In this document: positions 6,455 to 12,445 of the stretch, piece after piece
Layout of the letters: each line of letters starts with the position of its first letter
Numbering within the stretch: the stretch's first letter is position 1
Assembly (NCBI GenBank): GCA_036003885.1
Contig: DASYSA010000696.1
Location: 1 to 12,445 of the forward strand
Origin: DASYSA01 sp036003885
GTDB taxonomy: Bacteria > Acidobacteriota > Blastocatellia > UBA7656
Direction: 5' to 3'
DNA: 12,445 nucleotides
Translations under genes and position numbers: made by a program
Notes under the pieces: model-generated
Databases searched by the model: none
Seen by the model: only the letters and a program-made list of their open reading frames with translations
Told to the model about the DNA's origin: nothing

Positions 6455-7312
6455 TTATCCTTCCAGCCGGTATGCAATGCCCTTGTTGCGATGAACCATC
6501 GTGAATCGAGTAGAGAGACCCTGCAAGCTTTCGGCGTGCCCCAGAAACAGATAACTTCCCGGCAGAATACAGTTCGCGAATCTGTTTATCAGCCTGCGCT
6601 GCTCATCCTGATCCAGATAGATTAAGACATTGCGGCAAAAGATAATGTCCAACCCCCTCAGCCCGTTGTCATTCTTGAGGTTGTGATAGTCGAAGATCAC
6701 AAGCCGCTTGACCTGGTCGGTAATCACGTAGTGTCCATTCTCTTGTCTAAAGTACCTTTGCACGTCGCCCGCATCGACACCCTTCAACTGGTCTTCCCGA
6801 TATATGCCACACTGTGCGCGTTCGAGCGCGGTGAACGAGAGATCTGAGGCAAACACACGCACCGACCAGCCGGCTCGATCGGGCAAGCCGCCAAGTATGG
6901 CCATCGCTGCGCTATAAGGCTCCTGCCCGGTAGAACAACCGGCGCTCCACACTCTGATGACTCGGCCTCCGCTCTTCTCCTTCCTCGCTATGATCTCCGG
7001 CAGCACGGTCTCCTTTAGCAGTTGGAATTGAGGCATGTTTCTGAAGAAGGACGTCTCGCATATCATCAGAATATCAAGGAGGGCGGGCAACTCCTGGGAT
7101 TTTCCGGCTGGGTTCTTCAGAAGGTTGTAGTAGTCGAATGCGTTTGAGATGCCAAGCTCGTCCATCCGCCTTCTAAGCCTTGATTCCAGAAGCGTCTGCT
7201 TCTCAGGGCCAAAGCTGAACCCGCACTCATCGTAGATGAGTTCACGAAATAACCTGAATTCGTTCTCGGAAAGAATGTCCGGTTGTCTGAATACAGATCC
7301 GGCCTCGTACAT
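6455..7312 (-). CDS. cheR: Chemoreceptor methyltransferase CheR
   Basis: CheR transfers methyl groups from S-adenosylmethionine to receptor glutamates and so sets adaptation. This 285-residue protein has the all-helical N-terminal domain (about 10-75; ECGFSFGPEKQTLLESRLRR) and the methyltransferase domain: TSFFRN (87-92), the SAM-binding loop WSAGCSTGQEPY (122-133), an acidic residue in ASDLS (Asp157), and FCRNVLIY (225-232). The ATG at 7312 is chosen because GGGAGAGG lies about 5 nt upstream. The longer in-frame start at 7336 would translate that ribosome-binding site as VGEE. It follows cheW by 35 nt. The operon's receptor has no C-terminal aromatic pentapeptide of the NWETF type, so methylation probably does not use pentapeptide tethering. 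Confidence 0.96.
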   Translation of the reverse strand: MYEAGSVFRQPDILSENEFRLFRELIYDECGFSFGPEKQTLLESRLRRRMDELGISNAFDYYNLLKNPAGKSQELPALLDILMICETSFFRNMPQFQLLKETVLPEIIARKEKSGGRVIRVWSAGCSTGQEPYSAAMAILGGLPDRAGWSVRVFASDLSFTALERAQCGIYREDQLKGVDAGDVQRYFRQENGHYVITDQVKRLVIFDYHNLKNDNGLRGLDIIFCRNVLIYLDQDEQRRLINRFANCILPGSYLFLGHAESLQGLSTRFTMVHRNKGIAYRLEG

Positions 7313-7347
7313 TCTTTCCTCTCCCACTTTGCGCATTGAGTTCGGTC

Positions 7348-7854
7348 CTACCCGACCTGAGCCGGTGTTGAGTCTTGTCTTCCGGACCCCACAAGGATCT
7401 CCAGCACCTGATCCAGCTCGCAGTTTACATCCTCAGTAAGCACATTCTTCAGGTCAATGAGTGTAATGAACCTGCTGTCGAGGTTTATTACTCCTTCGAC
7501 ATAGTCGGCCCCTATCTCAGAGATCAAGTCGGGCGGCGGCTCTATCATTTCTTCAGACACCCTTATCACCTCCGACGCGCCGTCAACTATCAAGCCCGTC
7601 AGCCGTTCCTCGCAATTGGCGATGATGATTCGCCGCTCCTCGTGTCCGGCCTTCGTTCGCGCCCTCAATCGCTTCCGCAGATCCACTACGGGCACCAGGT
7701 TACCTCTCAGGTTCATCACCCCTTCGACATAATCCTGTGTCTCGGGCACCGGAGTTATGTCACACATACTGACGACCTCCTTCGTGAGAAGGATGTCGAC
7801 TGCAAACTCCTCCGCGCCCACCCTGAAGACCACCAATTGTCGTTTCACTGCCAT
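7348..7854 (-). CDS. cheW: Chemotaxis coupling protein CheW
   Basis: CheW is the SH3-like adaptor that links receptor tips to the P5 domain of CheA in the cytoplasmic array. The 168-residue protein starts with the typical QLVVFRVGAEEFAVDI strand pair and includes ITPVPE, the NLRGNLVPVVDLRKRL segment (48-63), GLIVDGASEVIRV (87-99) and YVEGVINLDSRFITLIDL (118-135). The last two carry the second half of the barrel. No extra domain is fused. The C-terminal 20 residues are variable and polar. AAGGGAG lies 10 nt before the ATG. It is 43 nt after the receptor gene and 35 nt before cheR, the first of the soluble che genes in the operon. A conventional, presumably functional CheW. Confidence 0.97.
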   Translation of the reverse strand: MAVKRQLVVFRVGAEEFAVDILLTKEVVSMCDITPVPETQDYVEGVMNLRGNLVPVVDLRKRLRARTKAGHEERRIIIANCEERLTGLIVDGASEVIRVSEEMIEPPPDLISEIGADYVEGVINLDSRFITLIDLKNVLTEDVNCELDQVLEILVGSGRQDSTPAQVG

Positions 7855-7897
7855 CTATTTGTCGCTCCCTTGAGTATGTCTGGCTCAGGTCGTGTGA

Positions 7898-10800
7898 TCA
7901 ATCGCCCTGGGACAGACCCCTGAAGCCACCGCGATTCATCGAAGGAGATCCCGGCACGTCATATGAGAATGAGTGCACGAAGTCGTCCTTAACCTTGAAC
8001 TGTGAGATGGCTTTGTTTAGCTGTTCGGATAGCCCAACCATTCCCTGGATCGTCTGAGCGGTCTCATGGGCTCCTGCAGAGGTCTCCAACGTGATGCTCG
8101 AGATGGTCTGCATGGCGCTGGCCAGGTTTCGCGTTACGCGTGCCTGCTCCTCGCTGGCGGCCGAAATCTCCTCTATCAACTCGGTTGATTGTCGAACTGC
8201 TGTAGAGACGTACTGAAGGGACTTGCTCGCCTCTTCAGCAAGCGAACTGCCGCCTTTGACTTCGGCCATTCCCTTCTCCATGGCTGCAAGGGCTTCAGAT
8301 GTTTCATTCTGGATAGCCTTAATGAGGTTTCCAACATCCTTAGTGGCCCGCGCCGACCTTTCGGCAAGTTTTCTGATCTCCTCGGCGACCACGCTGAAGC
8401 CGAGTCCCGCCTCGCCTGCGTGGGCTGCCTCGATGGCGGCGTTGAGCGCGAGCAGATTAGTCTGGGCGGCGATCTCATCTATCAGATCGATGATCTCTGA
8501 TATCTCTGAGCTTCGCTCTCCCAGGAGCCTCATCTTCTCCGACGTCTTTTGAACCGCTGAGTCTATTCTCGTCATCGCTTCAGAGGTGTCACGCACCGAC
8601 TTGTCTCCCTGTTCAGCCATCTCGAGCGCGCGTCGAGCGGCCTCCGCCGAGCTTTCAGCGTTTCTGGAGACCTGATTCATCGAGGCTGCCATCTCTTCGA
8701 CGGCGCTCGAAGTGTTGGTGATCTCGTCAGCCTGGCGTTGGGACCCGACTGCTATTTGCTCTGCCGCGGCGAGTATCTCTGTCGCGCTCGAGGAGACGGA
8801 TAGGCCGATCTGCTTCACCTGGGTGAGCATCGAGCTGAAGTTGTCAAGCATCTTGTTAATGGACTGGATGACGCCGCCAAGGGTATCGCTCCCTTCGTTG
8901 CCGCGCCTGGTAAGGTCTCCCTCAGACACCTTGTAAACTGTGCTCAGAAACTCATTCAGGTTCCTCTCCAGCGAATCCGCGGCCTCACGGCGCACAGTAA
9001 CGTCGCGCATTATGCCAAGGAAACCGACCGTCTGTCCGGCCGAATCGCGCTTGGGCGATATCGAGCTCTCGATAAACCTCTTGGCGCCGTCCTTCCGGCT
9101 GATTTGATAAGAGAATTCGCGCTTCGATTCTCCGCTCTTCAAGACGACGTTGAAGGCTTCGCTCACGTCCTGGGCGACCTCCTGGTCTACATAGAGGCGG
9201 TAGTTCATACCAACAAGTTCCTCAATCGAGTAACCGAGAATCTTGGGGACCGCGTCATTGAAGAATTGAAGGCTCCCGGAGAGGTCGACTTCGTAGTATC
9301 CATCCTCGATTGATTCGAGTATTGTACGGTATTTCTCTTCGCTCTCTCGCAGGGATGCCTCGGCGACCTTTCTCTCGGTGACGTCCCAGAATATTCCCTG
9401 CAACCCGGCGACATTGCCGTCGAAATCGTAACGGGGCATCTTCAGCACCTGCACAAAGAATCTCTTACCGTCAGGCGAAACGTGCTCTTCCACCATATCC
9501 AACACAGTGCCGCGCTCCAGCACTCTCTTGTCATCCTCGCGGTACTTTTCTGCCAGGTCTCTCGGGAAAAAATCGAGGTCGGTCTTCCCTATGATCTCCT
9601 CCAGCGGCTTTCCCATCGTGGTGCAGAACTGCTTGTTGCCGAAGGTGAACCTCAGATCGGTGTCCTTACAGAGAATGTTCTGCGGCAGGCTGTTAACGAT
9701 CGAATTGAACAGAGCCTGCGAGTCACGAAGAGCCAGTTCAGTGCGCTTCCGGTCGCTTATGTCTTGAATAGTGGATCGGACGCCCACGATCGTTCCGTCT
9801 GCGTCTGTTATGAGCCTGTCTTCTACGATCACCGGGATCAAAGAACCATCTTTGCGCCTGAAGACTCGTTCTACGGTGGCCAGGCGGTCGGCGGCCGCGA
9901 CCTTCTTTGAGCCGCCCTGTCTCGAACCCTGTTCGGCAACGAAATCCCAAACAACGTGCCCTATCATCTCGTCAACAGAGTACCCAAGCATTGCGAGTTC
10001 GGTTTGGTTTACTCGAGTAATGCGGTCCTCCGAGTCCACCTCGTGGTAGCCAACGGGTGCATCATCAAACAGCTTCCTGAAGTTCGCCTCGCCTTCTTCC
10101 AGCGCTTCTCTCTGCTTCTGTGCATTCCGCACCATATCCCCAAGCCTGGTCATCATCTCGTTGAATCCGACACCAACCTTCTCTAACTCATCGCTTGTCG
10201 AGATGTCCACCCTGGCATCCAGATTACCTGCACTCACCTCCTGAGTGGCGCGCAACAACTCCTCGACTTTGTTGGAAAAGCCCTTTGCGAACAGCAGGCC
10301 GATTCCGGCGACAACCACAAATATCACGATGCCGCTCAGGGCAATTGACTTGAGCATACTGTAAGCCGGGGCATAAACCTCGCTCTTGCTGTTATCCACT
10401 ACAAAGGTCCAGCCGAACCCGTGGAAATCCAGATTTGCGCTCTTGAAGCCCTTTGATTTCACGTAACACGCGATACGTTCTTCGGCCTTCTTGTTCTCGG
10501 GATTGACACCCTCGTAGTAGAGAATGCTGCCTTGACCATCCGCCGGCTGCTGCTTCAGGCCGGACTCGAGTGACGAGACGCCTCTTACGCCAATCTTGCG
10601 CATGGCTTCGCCCAGCTCGATGTTTCGCACATCGGGATCGGGATGAAGAACGATTCTCCCGCTTGAGGAGAGGGCATACGCATAACCAGTCTCATTCTGT
10701 TTGAACCGGGCTATATAGTCCTGAGCGTCTCTTAGGTTGTACTTAACCTTCAGGACTCCATTCCACCCACCTGTCCTGGCGGGAATAGCCACGCATATCT

Positions 10801-11431
10801 CGACGCTGAAGTTGCCGCTCGCTTTGTCGAATGTGACGTCTTCAATGTGGACGCCGGACTTCATCGCCTCTTGCCACCAGCTCTCATCACTTTGAACGAA
10901 GTCTTCTGTCATTCTGGTGGTCCCGGCAACCAGACCGTATCGGTCTGTGAAGAACATGCGTTCAAAGGCGGGCTTCAAGCGCCCTTTGTCCTCAAGAAAG
11001 GCGTTGGCCCCGTTGTCTGCCTTGAGCACGCGAGTATCCTTGTAACGGTCTTCAAGGGCGCCTATCTGTACAATATTTGGGGTTCTGTTGATGCCAATTG
11101 CCTCGGCCTGGCGGGCCGCGCGTTCCGCGGAGTCGATCAATACCTCGTCGCTTGCGATTGACCTCACAAATTGGATGTTCTCGGAGATCAGCAGATCGAC
11201 CGACTCGGCAATAGTTCCCGCTGCTTGAAGGCGTTGTTCCTTTGACTCAACAACTCCGACAAAGCTGAGGTAGGATGTAACGCACGCAACTGCTATTGAC
11301 AGGCCTGTGAGGACCAGTATGCCGGCCAACAACTTCATTGCAAGGCTCCGGAGACCGAGCCTGCCTAAGATTACAAGCACATCGAAGGTATGTGAACGCG
11401 CATTTCTGCCTTGCTCTTTGCTAGAATCCAT
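7898..11431 (-). CDS. Large methyl-accepting chemotaxis protein: dCache, HAMP, three PAS domains, MCP signalling domain
   Basis: First gene of the operon and its only receptor (1177 residues). Segments: short basic N-terminus; membrane helix about 32-58; extracytoplasmic double Cache about 60-358 (membrane-distal ESWWQEA near 185, membrane-proximal GYAYALSSSGRIVLHPDP); second membrane helix about 361-383; HAMP about 383-435 (SAGNLDARV); PAS1 about 450-562; PAS2 about 570-690; PAS3 about 695-815, each ending in a D-I/V-S/T-R-K/R-like PAC tail; a second HAMP-like stretch about 823-875 (EGDLTRR); signalling hairpin about 875-1145 with tip EIAAQTNLLALNAAIEAA and a methylation-helix motif SSAVEEMAAS. 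From that motif to the tip it is about 14 residues longer than in E. coli Tsr, which fits the 40H receptor class. The tail lacks a CheR-docking pentapeptide. ATG 11431 has GGGA 9 nt upstream; GTG 11446 has no Shine-Dalgarno. The ligand is unknown; the PAS domains could add redox, haem or small-molecule sensing. Confidence 0.95.
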   Translation of the reverse strand: MDSSKEQGRNARSHTFDVLVILGRLGLRSLAMKLLAGILVLTGLSIAVACVTSYLSFVGVVESKEQRLQAAGTIAESVDLLISENIQFVRSIASDEVLIDSAERAARQAEAIGINRTPNIVQIGALEDRYKDTRVLKADNGANAFLEDKGRLKPAFERMFFTDRYGLVAGTTRMTEDFVQSDESWWQEAMKSGVHIEDVTFDKASGNFSVEICVAIPARTGGWNGVLKVKYNLRDAQDYIARFKQNETGYAYALSSSGRIVLHPDPDVRNIELGEAMRKIGVRGVSSLESGLKQQPADGQGSILYYEGVNPENKKAEERIACYVKSKGFKSANLDFHGFGWTFVVDNSKSEVYAPAYSMLKSIALSGIVIFVVVAGIGLLFAKGFSNKVEELLRATQEVSAGNLDARVDISTSDELEKVGVGFNEMMTRLGDMVRNAQKQREALEEGEANFRKLFDDAPVGYHEVDSEDRITRVNQTELAMLGYSVDEMIGHVVWDFVAEQGSRQGGSKKVAAADRLATVERVFRRKDGSLIPVIVEDRLITDADGTIVGVRSTIQDISDRKRTELALRDSQALFNSIVNSLPQNILCKDTDLRFTFGNKQFCTTMGKPLEEIIGKTDLDFFPRDLAEKYREDDKRVLERGTVLDMVEEHVSPDGKRFFVQVLKMPRYDFDGNVAGLQGIFWDVTERKVAEASLRESEEKYRTILESIEDGYYEVDLSGSLQFFNDAVPKILGYSIEELVGMNYRLYVDQEVAQDVSEAFNVVLKSGESKREFSYQISRKDGAKRFIESSISPKRDSAGQTVGFLGIMRDVTVRREAADSLERNLNEFLSTVYKVSEGDLTRRGNEGSDTLGGVIQSINKMLDNFSSMLTQVKQIGLSVSSSATEILAAAEQIAVGSQRQADEITNTSSAVEEMAASMNQVSRNAESSAEAARRALEMAEQGDKSVRDTSEAMTRIDSAVQKTSEKMRLLGERSSEISEIIDLIDEIAAQTNLLALNAAIEAAHAGEAGLGFSVVAEEIRKLAERSARATKDVGNLIKAIQNETSEALAAMEKGMAEVKGGSSLAEEASKSLQYVSTAVRQSTELIEEISAASEEQARVTRNLASAMQTISSITLETSAGAHETAQTIQGMVGLSEQLNKAISQFKVKDDFVHSFSYDVPGSPSMNRGGFRGLSQGD

Positions 11432-11480
11432 AATCTGTAGTCCCACTTCCGCATAGGATCTCGCTTGATTGCACAGTGAA

Positions 11481-11498
11481 GAACCTGAGGCGAGGTTC
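11481..11498 (-). other. Hairpin in the presumed leader of the che mRNA
   Basis: GAACCT (11481-11486) and AGGTTC (11493-11498) are perfect inverted repeats around a 6-nt loop. The hairpin would form about 50 nt before the receptor start codon. It has no following U-tract, so it is not a terminator. It could influence mRNA stability or translation. Confidence 0.3.
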
Positions 11499-11562
11499 AG
11501 ACATATCCTGGGGACATCTTCGCAGGCGACCGATCGCTAGTCAGTTCGTAAGGCAAATTAAG

Positions 11563-11576
11563 GACCGCCAGCGGTC
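11563..11576. repeat. 14-bp palindrome upstream of the che operon
   Basis: GACCGC-CA-GCGGTC is a perfect 6-bp inverted repeat with a 2-bp centre. Its position, about 130 bp before the receptor start and downstream of the candidate sigma70 promoter, suits an operator or a small RNA stem. An overlapping GG-N10-GC arrangement on the minus strand (11567-11553) loosely resembles a sigma54 -24/-12 element, but the -24 half is poor. Confidence 0.3.
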
Positions 11577-11716
11577 GTTCCTTTCGAATCGACTGACGCC
11601 ACCAACAATACCCGTCTTTTTTGCAATAGAACTAGTACTCTGAGTGCCGTACTGGGAGGGGCAAGTTTGCTCTGAGGGCAAAGCTAGGAGCACCGAAAAA
11701 CGTCAGATTGACCTTG

Positions 11717-11744
11717 ATTATGCCTACACTTTGAGCAGAGTCAA
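11717..11744 (-). promoter_or_regulatory. Candidate sigma70-type promoter for the che operon
   Basis: On the minus strand TTGACT (11744-11739, 5 of 6 to consensus) is followed after 16 nt by CATAAT (11722-11717, 5 of 6). It reads toward the receptor gene and would give a 5' leader of about 280 nt, which is long. The sequence is flanked by an inverted repeat, ATTGAC (11707-11712) and GTCAAT (11740-11745). No better promoter is visible closer to the start codon. Confidence 0.45.
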
Positions 11745-11888
11745 TACTAATCTAAGTAGTCGTACAACACTTTTTTGCTGATTCCGGCGGTGAGGCAATT
11801 AATTTGGGGGATTTGAAAGGTCCCCGCGGCTGCGAGCTACAAACGGGCTGTGATCCCCGTCGATATTACCGGCCGGAGTGCTCACGGG

Positions 11889-11906
11889 CGGCTGGAGCCG
11901 GCTGGA
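11889..11906. repeat. Tandem 8-bp direct repeat with 10-bp period
   Basis: CGGCTGGA occurs at 11889-11896 and again at 11899-11906, separated by 2 bp. The 10-bp period places both copies on the same DNA face, as in activator half-sites. It lies about 55-75 bp upstream of the candidate lipoprotein promoter. CCGGCCGG at 11869-11876 and CCGGCC at 11921-11926 flank it. Binding function is only a possibility. Confidence 0.3.
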
Positions 11907-11961
11907 ACGAGGCTCACTAACCGGCCAACGGCGACCTCGGCTTCGAATCACGCGTTCATCC

Positions 11962-12002
11962 TTGAAAAAGATTGACCCGTAGGGTAAAAAATCTGCTATG
12001 AC
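11962..12002 (+). promoter_or_regulatory. Candidate promoter(s) for the lipoprotein gene
   Basis: Two overlapping arrangements are possible. TTGAAA (11962-11967) and TAAAAA (11985-11990) are 17 nt apart. Alternatively TTGACC (11972-11977) pairs with an extended -10, TG-C-TATGAC (-10 hexamer 11997-12002), at 19 nt. Either would start transcription shortly before the Shine-Dalgarno of the TTG start at 12025. The second would place the ATG at 11998 upstream of the transcript start. Confidence 0.4.
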
Positions 12003-12024
12003 TTGTAAGAAAAAGGGATCCGAT

Positions 12025-12375
12025 TTGAAGAAGCGCTTCATCGTTTTCGCGTTATGCGCATCTACGCTGGCTGGTATCTCCGCGTGCTCGAATCCCAGCG
12101 AAAAAGCGAGGCTGGCCGTCGAACAACATCTGAAGAATCAAAAGATTCAAGACCTCAAGCTCGACCTGTTTTGTACCAACCCAAGTTTCCCTGACAAAGC
12201 GTACGCCAGCGTCACCGTGACACATAGTTTCGCTAATGCCGAGGGACAGCCTCAGAAGGAGTATCTGGGCTATATTCTGAAGCAAGACGGGCGCGAATGG
12301 AGAGTCGAACACAGCGCAACCTACACGAAGGAACAACAACGAGCTATGGATCTGGTCGCGGGTGTAAAAAACTGA
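12025..12375 (+). CDS. Small predicted lipoprotein of unknown function
   Basis: From a TTG start this encodes 116 residues: a basic n-region (KKR), a hydrophobic core (FIVFALCASTLAG) and a lipobox ISAC with Cys21 as the predicted lipidated residue. A mature domain of about 95 residues follows. It begins with a helix (EKARLAVEQHLKN) and continues with strand-like segments (YASVTVTHSF, YLGYILKQDGREWRVEHSATYT), recalling small NTF2-like or DUF4878-like fold lipoproteins; this is weak. The TTG is chosen because AAGGGA lies 6 nt upstream. The in-frame ATG at 11998 has no Shine-Dalgarno at proper spacing and would add nine residues. It is transcribed away from the che operon with its own candidate promoter. 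There is no evidence that it belongs to the chemosensory system, and it lacks the charged PAS/Cache-type features of receptor accessory proteins. Confidence 0.75.
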   Translation: MKKRFIVFALCASTLAGISACSNPSEKARLAVEQHLKNQKIQDLKLDLFCTNPSFPDKAYASVTVTHSFANAEGQPQKEYLGYILKQDGREWRVEHSATYTKEQQRAMDLVAGVKN

Positions 12376-12445
12376 CTCCTGGAAGTCGGCAGGACGCTAG
12401 AGTGTGCTCCATCACGGCAGGCTATTTCTTCTTCCGGTAACCGCT

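Larger units (their letters stand above)
11447..12024. other. Non-coding divergent intergenic region
   Basis: About 580 bp separate the che operon (leftward) from the lipoprotein gene (rightward). The right half (about 11800-11950) is GC-rich with short repeats, the left half is mixed. A minus-strand open frame at 12041-11799 lacks domain-like content and overlaps the lipoprotein gene start and promoter, so it is not accepted. The region carries the candidate promoters and repeats listed separately. CTTTTTTGC occurs twice (11616-11624 and 11770-11778) without a strong hairpin before either copy. Confidence 0.6.

Noticed and set aside
11551..11567. Sigma54-like -24/-12 element before the receptor gene
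   Set aside because: Only GG-N10-GC and TTGC match; the rest of the -24 box differs, and such matches arise easily by chance.
11655..11700. Resemblance to a c-di-GMP-I riboswitch (GGGCAAG and GGGCAAAGC on the plus strand)
   Set aside because: The GNRA tetraloop, its receptor and the paired GGCAAACC/ACGCAAAGC arrangement are missing. It is about 330 bp from the next plus-strand gene and antisense to the che leader.
11799..12041. Minus-strand open frame of 80 codons in the intergenic region
   Set aside because: It overlaps the start and promoter of the lipoprotein gene, has low-complexity Arg/Ser/Pro-rich sequence with no domain-like pattern, and shows no convincing ribosome-binding site.
11999..12375. 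ATG at 11998 as start of the lipoprotein
   Set aside because: No Shine-Dalgarno at suitable spacing; the TTG at 12025 has AAGGGA and gives a standard signal peptide. It cannot be excluded.
12422..12445. Possible C-terminal end of a minus-strand gene (SGYRKKK then TAG)
   Set aside because: Only eight codons are visible, too few to support a gene, although a convergent gene with a basic tail would fit here.

Overview
The window is dominated by one complete chemosensory (che) operon of ten genes, all read on the minus strand from about 11431 down to 269. Nothing in view is flagellar, pilus or ribosomal, so the organism can only be placed loosely. Moderate-to-high GC, many strong Shine-Dalgarno sequences, a CheX-type phosphatase instead of CheZ, and a DUF4388 protein suggest a deep-branching or deltaproteobacterium-like lineage; Armatimonadota-type phyla are one guess. 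That placement is inference.

Layout in transcription order (minus strand): a large membrane chemoreceptor (dCache, HAMP, three PAS, HAMP-like, MCP signalling domain; 11431-7898); CheW (7854-7348); CheR methyltransferase (7312-6455); CheA kinase (6432-4678); CheB methylesterase (4688-3594); a stand-alone CheY-like receiver (3610-3203); a CheX-like protein (3190-2726); a coiled-coil/GAF protein (2713-1892); a second stand-alone receiver (1877-1491); and a DUF4388 protein with a GAF-like C-terminal region (1480-269). Gaps are 10-43 nt, and cheA/cheB and cheB/cheY overlap, so the set is very likely co-transcribed. At the left edge a further minus-strand gene begins (83 to beyond position 1) with a hydrophobic N-terminus.

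The first six genes form a textbook core: receptor and CheW control CheA, CheA phosphorylates CheB and CheY, and CheR/CheB adapt the receptor. The last four genes are the unusual part. The CheX-like protein keeps the family fold signature but has Ser where the catalytic Asn should be. It is followed by a coiled-coil GAF protein, another receiver and a DUF4388 protein, which together look like an accessory output or adaptation branch of unknown function.

The interval 11432-12024 is non-coding. It holds a sigma70-like promoter reading toward the operon, several small inverted repeats in the presumed leader, and a tandem 8-bp repeat. To its right, on the plus strand, is a small predicted lipoprotein (12025-12375) with its own likely promoter. 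No tRNA, rRNA, CRISPR array or mobile element was seen.
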